64,000 nt of DNA from Methylobacterium crusticola (GCF_003574465.1 NZ_QOWC01000009.1:16303-80302), one strand, 5' to 3'. Positions 10,240 to 18,424 are shown, numbered from the stretch's first letter. Numbers and translations are program-made. Notes: generated from the sequence alone by a model not told the origin.

Positions 10240-10569
10240 CAGGCGGTCTCCCAGGACGCCCGCCGGCGCAGGCGCGATCGGCCGGGCGTCGCCCGGATGG
10301 AGGCGCGGGTCAAGGGCCGCCGGGTCGTTCTGAGCCCGCGCGGAACCCGCAGCGATGAGACAGTATTGATCGATGGGATTCAATTATTCTGTTAACAAAT
10401 TATCGTCTAGTTGAACTATTGCGATTTATATTTACCGTCTCATCTTTAAACTCGACAGATTATTAAATATGTTTGCTTTTGCGTCAAATATCTTTGTTAG
10501 TCCATAAATCTGATACAATTGACATTGCGTCATCCTGATCTATATGGATCTCCGCTCACGGAGGCATGA
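10240..10569. other. Intergenic region with AT-rich patch upstream of the subtilase
   Basis: A gene-free stretch of 330 bp. Bases about 10366-10560 are strikingly AT-rich, with runs such as ttatatttacc and attaaatatg, in an otherwise extremely GC-rich window. The AT-rich part ends at the promoter and ribosome binding site of the subtilase gene. I see no open frame of gene-like quality in it. It may be the edge of a transferred segment or a silenced promoter region of the kind bound by nucleoid proteins. Confidence 0.75.
10519..10546 (+). promoter_or_regulatory. Near-consensus sigma-70 promoter for the subtilase
   Basis: TTGACA at 10519-10524 matches the -35 consensus exactly. TATATG at 10541-10546 is a good -10 after a 16-bp spacer. 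The predicted start of transcription is about 15-20 bases upstream of ATG 10570. GGAGG at 10560-10564 is a strong ribosome binding site with a 5-base spacer. No other intergenic region that I read in this window has such a clear promoter. Confidence 0.65.
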
Positions 10570-11880
10570 ATGGTCGAGAGGCGCGTGATCCTGGTGCTGC
10601 CGGCACAAGACGCTCTCATCGAGCCCTCCATGATGAGGATGACAGGCGGCGGACGGATCACCAACCGTGTGATCGGCGCTCCGCCGCGCTCCGATATCGA
10701 TACGAGCTTTACCCCTATACCTCTCGCCGACGCCGAACTGATCCCGGGCGCAGGCTCCCTCTCGCCGCGGGCAGCGCAGCGGTTCGCGGTCCGTGCCACG
10801 ATCGATGATGACGCCACGATGCCGTCCTCGACCATAGGCGGGGTGCCTGTCTTCTCGGATCCGGTCATCGCCCATTTCCCCGCACACGGCTGCGCGGCGC
10901 CGATCGGGACACGGGCCGATATCGAAACGCAGCTCGGTGTGCCCAGTCTTGCCGCGAGGAGGCTCGACGGCTCCGGCGTTGCCGTCGCGGTGATGGATAC
11001 CGGCATCAGCAGGCCTCACCTCGCTGCCCAGGGCGTCACCGCCGCCATCGATCCGACTCTCACGTGGTCGCCTGCCGGCGGAGCGCCGGGCTGCTACGCG
11101 CCGGACCACGGAACGATGTGCGCCTACGACGCCCTCATCGCCGCACCGCGCGCGACGCTGCTCGACTATCCGATCCTCCTCTCGACGAGCCAGGGAGGCA
11201 GCCCTGCCGCGGGCGTCCTGAGCGACGCTCTCCAGGCCTACGCCCACCTCGTCGCCGTGATGCAAGCGCCGAAGAGGCCGTTCACGTCCTTGGTGGTCAC
11301 CAATTCGTGGGGCCTGTACCACGCAAGCTGGGACTTCCCGGCTGGCCATTCAGGGCGTTACGTCGACAATCCGAACCACCCGTTCAACATCATCGTCGGA
11401 ACCCTGAGTCGCTACCGCGTCGACATTCTGTTCGCAGCCGGCAATTGCGGCTCGGGCTGTCCCGACCCGAGATGTCAGGGTGTGGTCAACCACACCATCA
11501 TGGGGGCGAACGCGCATCCCGACGTGATCACCGTCGCCGGGGTCACGGCAAAGGGGCGCAGGGCTGGTTTCTCGTCGCAGGGTCCGGGCATTCCAGGGAT
11601 GGTCTATGCCAAGCCCGACCTCGCGTGCTTCACGCATTATCTCGGTTCCAGGGCGCTCGGCCCGGGCGAGCCGGACACGGGTACCTCGGCCGCCTGTCCC
11701 ACTGCGGCGGGATGCGTCGCGGCGATCCGCACGCGGATGCCGCAGACCAGCCTTGCTCCGCGTGACCTCACCGCCGCGTTGGTCGCAGACGCCCGGAAGC
11801 ACAATCCTTCCGGCTGGCACCGTGATCTGGGATATGGCATCGTCCGGCCGTTGCGGACCGCGGCACGCCTGGGGCTGTGA
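10570..11880 (+). CDS. S8 family serine peptidase (subtilase)
   Basis: A 436-residue subtilase. The triad is D143 (VAVMDTGIS), H180 (PDHGTMC) and S373 (GTSAACP), with oxyanion N292 (FAAGNCG). There is no signal peptide, so it probably acts in the cytosol or leaves by an unusual route. Residues 1-130 form a non-catalytic N-terminal segment that contains FAV at 72-74 and VFSDPVIAHF at 94-103. The small protein encoded directly downstream carries a similar pair of motifs. Many cysteines (108, 175, 184, 293, 297, 302, 353, 376) are present. Codon use is less GC-biased than in neighbouring genes and the upstream DNA is AT-rich, both suggesting transfer. The start is fixed by GGAGG at 10560-10564. 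Confidence 0.9.
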   Translation: MVERRVILVLPAQDALIEPSMMRMTGGGRITNRVIGAPPRSDIDTSFTPIPLADAELIPGAGSLSPRAAQRFAVRATIDDDATMPSSTIGGVPVFSDPVIAHFPAHGCAAPIGTRADIETQLGVPSLAARRLDGSGVAVAVMDTGISRPHLAAQGVTAAIDPTLTWSPAGGAPGCYAPDHGTMCAYDALIAAPRATLLDYPILLSTSQGGSPAAGVLSDALQAYAHLVAVMQAPKRPFTSLVVTNSWGLYHASWDFPAGHSGRYVDNPNHPFNIIVGTLSRYRVDILFAAGNCGSGCPDPRCQGVVNHTIMGANAHPDVITVAGVTAKGRRAGFSSQGPGIPGMVYAKPDLACFTHYLGSRALGPGEPDTGTSAACPTAAGCVAAIRTRMPQTSLAPRDLTAALVADARKHNPSGWHRDLGYGIVRPLRTAARLGL

Positions 11881-11897
11881 CGCGAGGAGTTCGTCTG

Positions 11898-12152
11898 GTG
11901 GCAACCGATGGTTCAGAGACGGTCCTGATGACCGTGCGGACGACCCAGGGGACACCGACGCTCCGGGAGGCCGCGCGGACGCTCGGCGTGCCGAAGCGGG
12001 ACGTGGACCGGGCCTTCGGGGTGGTGCCCGTCGACGGGGAGCGGGGCCTGTTCGCCGTGAAGGTCCGGGTGGGCGCCGCCAGCGAGGGCGCCGCCTCCTC
12101 CGGCGAGGGCGTCTTCTCCAACCCGCGCATCGCGACGTTCGGCCGGAGGTAG
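11898..12152 (+). CDS. Small protein paired with the subtilase; possible trans-acting prodomain or inhibitor
   Basis: An 84-residue protein. GTG 11898 has GAGGAG at 11884-11889 with an 8-base spacer; an alternative GTG at 11877 overlaps the subtilase stop and adds seven residues. Its second half reads GLFAVKV at 51-57 and VFSNPRIATF at 72-81. The subtilase N-terminal segment has FAV and VFSDPVIAHF at nearly the same spacing (22 residues between the two elements there, 20 here). This similarity is read directly from the sequences and suggests that the small protein is a free-standing copy of the protease propeptide, such as a folding chaperone or inhibitor. I do not recognise a named family. 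The role is inference. Confidence 0.7.
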   Translation: MATDGSETVLMTVRTTQGTPTLREAARTLGVPKRDVDRAFGVVPVDGERGLFAVKVRVGAASEGAASSGEGVFSNPRIATFGRR

Positions 12153-12271
12153 CCGGCGCTCGTCACCGCGCAAGGGCACCGGCCCGCGGATCGCCGGGAT
12201 GGCCGGCCGGGCGCTCCCGCCGCACCAGCGACCTGGAGCGGCACCCGGGGCCCAGGCGGCGGGGCGCCGCC

Positions 12272-12976
12272 CTAGCCGCCGAAGCGCTCGGTCCGGATGG
12301 TCCGCGGCGGCACGCCGGCATCGACCAGGAGGTCCGCGGCCGCGCCCACGAACGGGTTCGAGCCGCACACGAAGGTGTGGGCCGGCCGGCCGAGATGCGC
12401 CAGCACCTCGGCGATCCGGGCGGTGTCGATCCGGCGGCCGCCCGCGACGCGGGTGAGGCAGAGCATCAGCCGGAAGGCGGGCTCCGTCGCCCCGCGCCGG
12501 ACGAGCTCGTCGCGGGCGATCACCGCCTCGGGCGTGCGGGCGGAGTAGAGCAGCAGGGCCGGCACCTCCGGGGCGGCCTCGGCCCGGTGGCGCAGCATGG
12601 AGAGGAGCGGCACCACGCCGGACCCGCCCCCGACGAGGAGGAGCGGCCCGCCCTGCCCGGGCTCCCACGCGAAGGTCCCGATCGGCCCGCGCAGCTCGAT
12701 CGCGTCGCCGACCGCGGCCACGTCGGCGAAGAAGCCCGAGACCTCGCCGTCGTCGAGGCGCTCGACCATCAGGTCGATGAGGCCGGGACGCGTCGGCGGG
12801 GAGGCGATGGAGTAGCTGCGCTGGGCCTGGTAGCCGTCCGGGGCGGTCAGGCGCACGTCGACGTGCTGGCCGGCCCGGAACGGGCGCTCCCAGCCGACCG
12901 CGAGGGAGAGGCGCCGCACCCGCGGCGTCTCGGGCGCGGCGGCGGCGATGGTCGCCTCCTGCCAGGCGAGGGCCAC
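12272..12976 (-). CDS. Ferredoxin reductase-type FAD/NAD(P) oxidoreductase
   Basis: A 234-residue protein starting at GTG 12976. The FAD-binding motif RSYSIAS lies at 53-59 and the nucleotide-binding loop LLVGGGSGVVPLL at 113-125; CGSNPFV near residue 209 corresponds to the conserved C-terminal CG motif. No 2Fe-2S cysteine cluster is present, so it is the bare reductase module. The start lies 4 bp after the stop of the sulfite-oxidase-like gene. The pairing suggests that it delivers electrons from NAD(P)H to, or takes them from, that molybdoenzyme. Confidence 0.87.
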   Translation of the reverse strand: MALAWQEATIAAAAPETPRVRRLSLAVGWERPFRAGQHVDVRLTAPDGYQAQRSYSIASPPTRPGLIDLMVERLDDGEVSGFFADVAAVGDAIELRGPIGTFAWEPGQGGPLLLVGGGSGVVPLLSMLRHRAEAAPEVPALLLYSARTPEAVIARDELVRRGATEPAFRLMLCLTRVAGGRRIDTARIAEVLAHLGRPAHTFVCGSNPFVGAAADLLVDAGVPPRTIRTERFGG

Positions 12977-12980
12977 CGGC

Positions 12981-13586
12981 TCAATCGTCCGTGAAGCGCT
13001 GCTCGCGCCAGGGGTCGCCGGACATGTGGTAGCCGCGCTGCTCCCAGAACCCGGCCTCGTCCGCCTGGGTGAAGCGCAGGCCCTTCACCCACTTGGCGCT
13101 CTTCCAGAAGTACAGGTGCGGCACGAGCAGGCGCGCCGGTCCGCCGTGGTCGGGCGGGATCGGCGCGCCCGCGTAGGCGGTCGCCACCATTGCCTTCCCC
13201 CCCGTGAGGTCGGCGACCGGGACGTTGGTGGTGTAGTCGTCGTAGCCCTCGGCCAGGAGGTAGGCGGTGGGCGCCGCGATGCCGGCAGCGGCCAGGAGGT
13301 CGTCGATGCCGACGCCCTCCCAGGCGGTGTCGAACTTCGACCACTTGGTGACGCAGTGGATGTCGCCGGTCCAGCGCGTGCGCGGCAGGGCCTGGAACTC
13401 CTCCCAGCTCCAGCTCGCCAGGGGCTTCGCCCCCTGGCGGATCGTGAAGCGCCAGCGCGCGAGGTCGATGCGCGGCGTCGGCCCGAGCTGGAGCACCGGG
13501 AAATCCTCGGTGAGGTACTGGCCCGGCGGCAGCCGCTCCGCATCCGGCCGCGTCGGCCGCCGTCCCGTGAACCCGCGCGTCACCAT
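12981..13586 (-). CDS. Sulfite oxidase-like molybdopterin oxidoreductase
   Basis: A 201-residue protein of the bacterial sulfite-oxidase-fold family, with the molybdenum-ligand cysteine C78 in DIHCVTKWSKFD. The tail GYHMSGDPWREQRFTDD is typical of the cytosolic single-domain members, with no dimerisation domain, haem domain or Tat signal. Known relatives reduce or oxidise small sulfur or nitrogen compounds; the substrate of this branch is not established. Its ATG lies inside the last codons of the upstream helicase gene (ATGGTGA, 7-bp overlap). Its stop is 4 bp before the flavin reductase. Confidence 0.85.
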   Translation of the reverse strand: MVTRGFTGRRPTRPDAERLPPGQYLTEDFPVLQLGPTPRIDLARWRFTIRQGAKPLASWSWEEFQALPRTRWTGDIHCVTKWSKFDTAWEGVGIDDLLAAAGIAAPTAYLLAEGYDDYTTNVPVADLTGGKAMVATAYAGAPIPPDHGGPARLLVPHLYFWKSAKWVKGLRFTQADEAGFWEQRGYHMSGDPWREQRFTDD

Positions 13587-15043
13587 GCGTCCGCTCCTTC
13601 CGTCTCCGGCTCGCCATCGATGGCCCGCGCGATGGCGTCGAGCAGGGAGGTATCCTCCCCGGCCATCCTGTCCATCGAGGCCATGCGGGCGACCACCGTC
13701 GCGGCGACCCGCTCCTCCACGGTGCCCTCCGCGTAGGCGAACAGGATCGCGGCGCGCTCGCCGTCCCGGTGGCAGCGCCCCTCGATCTGGCTGAGCTGGA
13801 TCGCGCTGTGGCGCATGTCGTGGACGATCAGCGTGCGCGGGCGCTCGCCCCCGGGCAGCTCGTTGCGGTGGAGCGAGATCGATTCCGTGACCGTGAAGAC
13901 CACTGCGTCGAGCGCTCCGCGCTGGAAGGCGACCCGCACCGCCTCGTTGGCCTCGGGGCTCTGCGTGCCGTTGATGGCCCCGGCGCGCCAGCCCCGGCCG
14001 GCGAGCGCCGCCGCCAGGGCGGCGCCCGTCTCCAGGAAGGCCACCGAGACCGCGACCTGCTCTCCCGCCTCGAGGAGGTCGTCGGCGAGGTCGACCGTGC
14101 CGGCGACCCGGATCAGGCTCGCCTTCTGGCGGAAGCGCAGGTCCGCGGCCCAGCCGGCGGCCCGGCGCGCGGAGCCGCCGGCGAGGCCCCACTCGCGCCG
14201 GAACTCGCGCCAGGTCGCCTCGTAGAGGCGCCGCGCCGGGGCATCGAGGGCGGTGGGGGCGAGGTCGCGCTGCACTTCGGGCCAGCCCGCGATGTCGGCC
14301 GGCCGGCGCCGCAGCCCGATGGCGTCCGGGCCGCGGTAGAGGAGGTCCGCCATCACGGCGCGGTCGCGATCGTTGGGCTCCCAGGACCAGTTCTGCCAGC
14401 GCCCCTTGGCGCGGCCGATCCGCAGGTGCTTCATCAGCTCGCGGAACTCCGCCGTCGTCCCGGTCGGCCGGCCCACGGCGTGGCCGAGCAGGCGGCCGAG
14501 ATAGGACAGCTCGTGCGGGGCCTGACCCGCCGTGGCGCTCGCGTAGATCGTGAACCGGGCGGCCTCGGCCACGCGGCGGCAGGCGAGGCCCTGCTGCGAG
14601 GACGGGTTGCGCAGGCGGTGGCTCTCGTCGAAGACCACGACCGGCCAGGCCCGCTTCGGCGCGCCGAGCTTGGCGAGCTCGTTGTTCTTCGCCCGGACCG
14701 AGCGCCGGGTGCTGGCCGCCGGCAGCGCGAGCAGCGACTTGGTGCGCTCGTAGTTGATCAGCGTGACGTCCTTCGCCCCGAGATCCGAGTCCCGGATCGT
14801 GCGCCGCCACTGCGGCATGGCGCCCTTGGGACAGACGATCAGCACCGCGGCCTCGGGCATCGCCGCCACCGCGCCCCAGACCGACAGGGTCTTGCCGAGC
14901 CCGGTCATGTCGCCGAGGAGGAAGCCGGGGCGCCCCGCCCCGCGCGCCGCCAGGATGGCGCGGATCGCCGCGGCCTGGTGCGGGCGGGGGACGAGCCGGG
15001 GCGTGTCGGGAGCGGCCGGGAGGCTGGCGCGGGCGGCGGGCAT
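13580..15043 (-). CDS. SNF2-like DEAD/DEAH helicase
   Basis: A 487-residue superfamily 2 helicase. Motif I is GDMTGLGKT at 44-52 and motif II is DESHRLRN at 139-146, the SNF2-like form; the motif III-like region reads YASATAG. The C-terminal RecA domain contains TVTESISLHRN and QIEGRCHRDGE, matching motifs V and VI. ATG 15043 was preferred because GGAG lies five bases upstream; the open frame continues to 15100. Stand-alone short SNF2 proteins of this kind are common in phages and mobile elements. The stop overlaps the molybdoenzyme start, so translation is probably coupled although the functions look unrelated. Confidence 0.82.
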   Translation of the reverse strand: MPAARASLPAAPDTPRLVPRPHQAAAIRAILAARGAGRPGFLLGDMTGLGKTLSVWGAVAAMPEAAVLIVCPKGAMPQWRRTIRDSDLGAKDVTLINYERTKSLLALPAASTRRSVRAKNNELAKLGAPKRAWPVVVFDESHRLRNPSSQQGLACRRVAEAARFTIYASATAGQAPHELSYLGRLLGHAVGRPTGTTAEFRELMKHLRIGRAKGRWQNWSWEPNDRDRAVMADLLYRGPDAIGLRRRPADIAGWPEVQRDLAPTALDAPARRLYEATWREFRREWGLAGGSARRAAGWAADLRFRQKASLIRVAGTVDLADDLLEAGEQVAVSVAFLETGAALAAALAGRGWRAGAINGTQSPEANEAVRVAFQRGALDAVVFTVTESISLHRNELPGGERPRTLIVHDMRHSAIQLSQIEGRCHRDGERAAILFAYAEGTVEERVAATVVARMASMDRMAGEDTSLLDAIARAIDGEPETEGADAW

Positions 15044-15178
15044 CGGGCTCCGGGACGTTGAGGGCCCGCCCGCTATGCCGCCTCGCCGCGGCGCGCTCAA
15101 GCCCTCCGGACCGCGGGCCCGTCCCTTCGCGGCCGGGACCCCCGCGCGCCCCCGGGCGGGGACGCCGAACCTGGCCCG

Positions 15179-15397
15179 TCAGCCCGTGCCCGGGTCGGCA
15201 TCCCCGCCCGGGGGCGCGCCGGCGCTCGCGCCGGACGTGTTCTCCTCGCCGTCCTCCTCGCCGTCGCCGTCCTTCGGCACGGCCGAGACGCCCTTCAGGT
15301 CCTTCGCGGTGATCGTGTCGTCGGCCGCCGAGGCCTTGCCGCCCGACACGTCGTCCGGGGACGCAGCGTCCGCCCCGGTCTTCCCTTGCCCATCCAT
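15179..15397 (-). CDS. Small acidic hydrophilic protein, hypothetical
   Basis: A 72-residue protein from ATG 15397, with GGAGG seven bases upstream. It is rich in Asp, Glu, Gly and Ala with almost no aromatic residues (SAVPKDGDGEEDGEENTSG), so it is probably disordered. It is the last of three small minus-strand genes. No family is recognised. Such proteins are often stress-induced in this group, which is inference only. Confidence 0.55.
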   Translation of the reverse strand: MDGQGKTGADAASPDDVSGGKASAADDTITAKDLKGVSAVPKDGDGEEDGEENTSGASAGAPPGGDADPGTG

Positions 15398-15450
15398 CCG
15401 CGTCCCTCCGTCAGGTCCCGCATCCCGGGTCCGCTCCTCGGCCCCGGGGC

Positions 15451-15747
15451 TCACCAGTCGACCTTGCCGCCGGTCTGCTCGGTCCGGTAATGGCCGGCCG
15501 CCGTCTTCTCGCCCTCGCGCGGGCCGTCGGCGGCCTTCTGGTCGGAATGGCCTCCGGAGCTGCCGCCGACCGAGACCGGCGGCCGGCCCGGCGTGCCGCC
15601 GGCCTCGGACCACTCGGCGTTGCGGCTCTGCTCGGTGCGGCCGCCCGGCTCCTGGCGGGTGATCGCGTCCTGCTCGGGGGTCTGGTGGCCGCCGCCGGCC
15701 GCCGGGGCGCCCCGGGAGCCGACCACGTCGTCGGGTTTGCGCGTCAT
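15451..15747 (-). CDS. Small hydrophilic protein, hypothetical
   Basis: A 98-residue protein starting at ATG 15747, with GGGAG upstream. It is rich in Gly, Glu, Arg, Gln and Ser (ITRQEPGGRTEQSRNAEWSE) and has no hydrophobic core, so it looks intrinsically disordered. Its start lies 3 bp after the stop of the upstream 78-residue gene, so the two share a transcript. No known domain is recognised; desiccation or stress-linked hydrophilins are one possibility. Confidence 0.6.
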   Translation of the reverse strand: MTRKPDDVVGSRGAPAAGGGHQTPEQDAITRQEPGGRTEQSRNAEWSEAGGTPGRPPVSVGGSSGGHSDQKAADGPREGEKTAAGHYRTEQTGGKVDW

Positions 15748-15750
15748 CGC

Positions 15751-15987
15751 CTACTCTCCCGTGTCCTTGCCGATTGCGGCGGTGGCCCGGTCGATCGCCT
15801 CGCGGGCGGCCGCGTTCCCGGCCAGCGGGTCGCCGAGGCCCTCCCGCTCGCCCGCAGCCCCTCGACCGGGCAACTCTCGGCCGGGCAACTCTCGGCCGGG
15901 TGATCCTTGGCCGGGCGACTGCGCCGGATTCTCGCCGCCGGGATCGACGTCGCGCAGCCGCGGCTGCGCCGGGTCGGTCTTCGTCAT
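15751..15987 (-). CDS. Small repeat-containing hypothetical protein
   Basis: A 78-residue protein. The first half is Pro/Gly/Asp-rich and the middle carries a pentapeptide duplication, GRELPGRELPGR, encoded by a 15-bp DNA tandem repeat at 15870-15914. The C-terminus (AAAREAIDRATAAIGKDTGE) could form a helix. It is the first gene of the three-gene run of small hydrophilic proteins. The function is unknown. Confidence 0.55.
   Translation of the reverse strand: MTKTDPAQPRLRDVDPGGENPAQSPGQGSPGRELPGRELPGRGAAGEREGLGDPLAGNAAAREAIDRATAAIGKDTGE
15870..15914. repeat. 15-bp tandem repeat inside a small gene
   Basis: Three adjacent 15-bp units: gggcaactctcggcc at 15870-15884 and 15885-15899 (identical), then gggtgatccttggcc at 15900-15914. 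A diverged fourth unit follows. The period keeps the frame of the 78-residue protein, giving its repeated GRELP. Confidence 0.85.
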
Positions 15988-16139
15988 CGGGTCTCCTCGC
16001 GGCCGGCGGGACGCCTGCCTTCGACAACACCGGGCGGGCGGCGAGGTTTCGGCCGGCGGCTGCGACGCTCCGCCCGGGCGTGCCGCGTGACAAGGCCGCC
16101 GCTTGCTGGCAGGACGGCGCGTTCCTCACGGAGGCTTTC

Positions 16140-16739
16140 GTGACGTCTGCCACTCCCCGCACCGCCGACCATCCCGTCGACCCGCTCTTCCTCGAGCGCT
16201 GGTCGCCCCGCGCCTTCACCGGGGAGCCGATCGCGGACGCCGACCTGATGGCGATGTTCGAGGCGGCGCGCTGGGCCCCCTCCTCCTACAACTCGCAGCC
16301 CTGGCGCTTCGTCTACGCCCGGCGCGACACGCCCCGGTGGGAGCCGCTGTTCGGCCTCCTGGTCCCGTTCAACCAGGGCTGGGTGAAGACGGCCTCCGCC
16401 CTGGTGTTCCTGGCCTCGAGCGAGATGATGAACACCAAGGACGGGCTCCAGCCGTCGTGGAGCCACTCCTTCGACGCCGGCACGGCCTCGGGCTACCTCC
16501 AGCTCCAGGCGGTCCGGATGGGCTGGCACGTCCACGGCATGACCGGCTTCGACAAGGACCGCGCCCCCGACGTGCTGGGGCTGCCGGCCCGGCACCGCGT
16601 CGAGGCCGCCTTCGCGATCGGGCGCCGGGCCGATCCGGCGACGCTGCCCGAGGAGCAGCGCGCCCGCGAGGTCCCGAGCGGGCGGCGTCCCCTCTCCGAC
16701 TTCGTGTTCGAGGGCGGGTTCCCGCCGCGCGAGGCGTGA
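16140..16739 (+). CDS. Nitroreductase family protein
   Basis: A 199-residue flavoprotein. The FMN-binding N-terminus WSPRAFTGEPI at 21-31 and APSSYNSQPWRFVYA at 46-60 are diagnostic of the NAD(P)H-dependent nitroreductase fold. GTG 16140 was chosen because GGAGG at 16130-16134 sits five bases upstream; the frame is open further but not family-like. The stop overlaps the GTG start of the acyl-CoA synthetase by 3 bp. The physiological substrate is not known. Confidence 0.88.
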   Translation: MTSATPRTADHPVDPLFLERWSPRAFTGEPIADADLMAMFEAARWAPSSYNSQPWRFVYARRDTPRWEPLFGLLVPFNQGWVKTASALVFLASSEMMNTKDGLQPSWSHSFDAGTASGYLQLQAVRMGWHVHGMTGFDKDRAPDVLGLPARHRVEAAFAIGRRADPATLPEEQRAREVPSGRRPLSDFVFEGGFPPREA

Positions 16740-18349
16740 GCGCACGGGACTACGACGGCCTCGTCGCGGGCTTCCGCTGGCGGATCCCGGAGCGCTACAA
16801 CATCGCGGTCGACGTCTGCGACCGCTGGGCCGCCGCGGACCCGGGGCGCACGGCGCTCCTCGACGTGGCGGCCGACGGCCGGGTCGAGGCCTGGAGCTTC
16901 TCGGCCCTGCGGGAGGCCTCGAACCGCTTCGCCAACGCGCTGCGGGCCCACGGGATCGCGGCCGGCGACCGGGTGGCGGTGCTGCTGCCGCAATCCCCCG
17001 CCGTCGTGGTGGCCCACCTCGCGGTCTACAAGCTCGGCGCCGTGGCCCTGCCCCTCGCGGTGGTGTTCGGCCCCGACGCCCTGGCCCACCGCCTGCGCGA
17101 TTCCGGCGCCCGGGCGGTGGTCACCCACGCGGGCGGCCTCGCGAAGCTCGACGCCGTGCGGGACGGCCTGCCGGCGCTGAGGCTCGCGGTCTCCACCGAC
17201 GGGCCGGGGGACCGGGCCCTCGGCTATTCCGGCCTGCTCGCCGCCGCCTCACCCGACCTCGCGCCCGCCGACACCCGGGCCGACGACCCGGCCCTGATGA
17301 TCTACACCTCCGGCACCACCGGCCCGCCCAAGGGGGCGCTGCACGGGCACCGGGTGCTGCTCGGGCACCTGCCGGGCTTCGACATGATGCACGCGTTCAT
17401 GCCGAGGCCCGGGGACCGGATGTGGACGCCGGCCGACTGGGCCTGGGCGGGCGGTCTCCTCAACGCGCTGCTGCCGAGCCTGCACCACGGCGTGGCGGTG
17501 GTGGCGCGCAAGTCCGAGAAGTTCGAGCCCGAGGAGGCGTACCGGCTGATGGCGGACCTCGCGGTCGCCAACGCCTTCGTGCCGCCGACGGCGCTGCGGA
17601 TGCTGCGCACGGTCGCGAACCCGCGCGGGCGCTTCGACCTCTCGCGCCTGCGCACGCTGGCCTCGGCGGGCGAGATGCTGGGTCCGGAGACGTTCGGGTG
17701 GGCGCAGGACGAGCTCGGCCTCACCATCAACGAGGCCTACGGGCAGACCGAGTGCAACCTCGTCCTGGCCTCCTGCGCCGCGCTCGGCGTCGCGCGGGCG
17801 GGCTCGACCGGCCGGCCGGTGCCGGGCCACCGGGTCGCGGTGATCCGCCCGGACGGCAGCACCGCCGACCCCGGCGAGATCGGCCAGATCGCGGTGGCGC
17901 GGCCCGACCCCGTGATGTTCCTCGGCTACTGGAACGATCCCGCCGCGACGGAGCGGAAGTTCCTCGGCGACTGGATGACCACGGGCGACCAGGGCCGGGT
18001 CGACCCGGACGGCTACGTCCACTTCGTCGGGCGCGACGACGATGTCATCACGTCGTCGGGCTACCGGATCGGGCCGGGGGAGATCGAGGATTGCCTCCTG
18101 CGCCACCCGGCCGTGGCGCTCGCCGCGGCGGTCGGCAAGCCCGACCCGATGCGCACCGAGATCGTCAAGGCGTTCGTGGTCCTGCGCCCGGGCTTCGCCG
18201 CCTCGGAGGCGCTCGCGGCCGAGATCCAGGACTTCGTGCGCACCCGCCTCTCGGCCCACGAGTACCCGCGGGAGATCGCCTTCCGGGGAAGCCTGCCGCT
18301 CACCACGACGGGCAAGATCATCCGGCGGGAGCTGCGGGCGCAGGCGTGA
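16736..18349 (+). CDS. AMP-binding acyl-CoA synthetase
   Basis: A 537-residue adenylate-forming enzyme. The P-loop-like motif YTSGTTGPPKG lies at 190-200, followed by DRMWTPADWAWAGG, the adenine-binding YGQTE, the hinge region TGDQGRVDPDGYVHFVGRDD and the catalytic lysine K527 in TTTGKIIRREL. The pattern is closest to medium-chain acyl-CoA or acetyl-CoA synthetase-like enzymes, which form acyl-AMP and then acyl-CoA. GTG 16736 overlaps the nitroreductase stop. The chain length of the acid is not predictable from what I can see. Confidence 0.88.
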   Translation: MSARDYDGLVAGFRWRIPERYNIAVDVCDRWAAADPGRTALLDVAADGRVEAWSFSALREASNRFANALRAHGIAAGDRVAVLLPQSPAVVVAHLAVYKLGAVALPLAVVFGPDALAHRLRDSGARAVVTHAGGLAKLDAVRDGLPALRLAVSTDGPGDRALGYSGLLAAASPDLAPADTRADDPALMIYTSGTTGPPKGALHGHRVLLGHLPGFDMMHAFMPRPGDRMWTPADWAWAGGLLNALLPSLHHGVAVVARKSEKFEPEEAYRLMADLAVANAFVPPTALRMLRTVANPRGRFDLSRLRTLASAGEMLGPETFGWAQDELGLTINEAYGQTECNLVLASCAALGVARAGSTGRPVPGHRVAVIRPDGSTADPGEIGQIAVARPDPVMFLGYWNDPAATERKFLGDWMTTGDQGRVDPDGYVHFVGRDDDVITSSGYRIGPGEIEDCLLRHPAVALAAAVGKPDPMRTEIVKAFVVLRPGFAASEALAAEIQDFVRTRLSAHEYPREIAFRGSLPLTTTGKIIRRELRAQA

Positions 18350-18352
18350 GCC

Positions 18353-18424
18353 GCGCCCGAAACGGCGTGGCACTGCGCACGGAACGGCGCGGAACTGCGC
18401 CCGAAAAGGCGCGGCACTGCGCCC
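18353..18424. repeat. 22-bp tandem repeat directly after the acyl-CoA synthetase stop
   Basis: Three imperfect 22-bp units begin at 18353, 18375 and 18397, each starting gcgc[ca]cg and ending ggcact or ggaact. A partial fourth unit (gcgccc) starts at 18419. The array begins 4 bp after the stop codon and ends about 28 bp before the convergent atpC stop. Confidence 0.85.

Noticed and set aside
10570..12152. Secreted protease with type I or type II export
   Set aside because: There is no signal peptide on the subtilase, no RTX repeats and no export genes nearby.
13580..15043. Prophage remnant
   Set aside because: The short SNF2-like helicase is phage-like, but there is no integrase, structural gene, att-like repeat or shift in base composition around it.
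18353..18424. CRISPR array
   Set aside because: The repeats are directly adjacent with no unique spacers, only three units long, and no cas genes are present.
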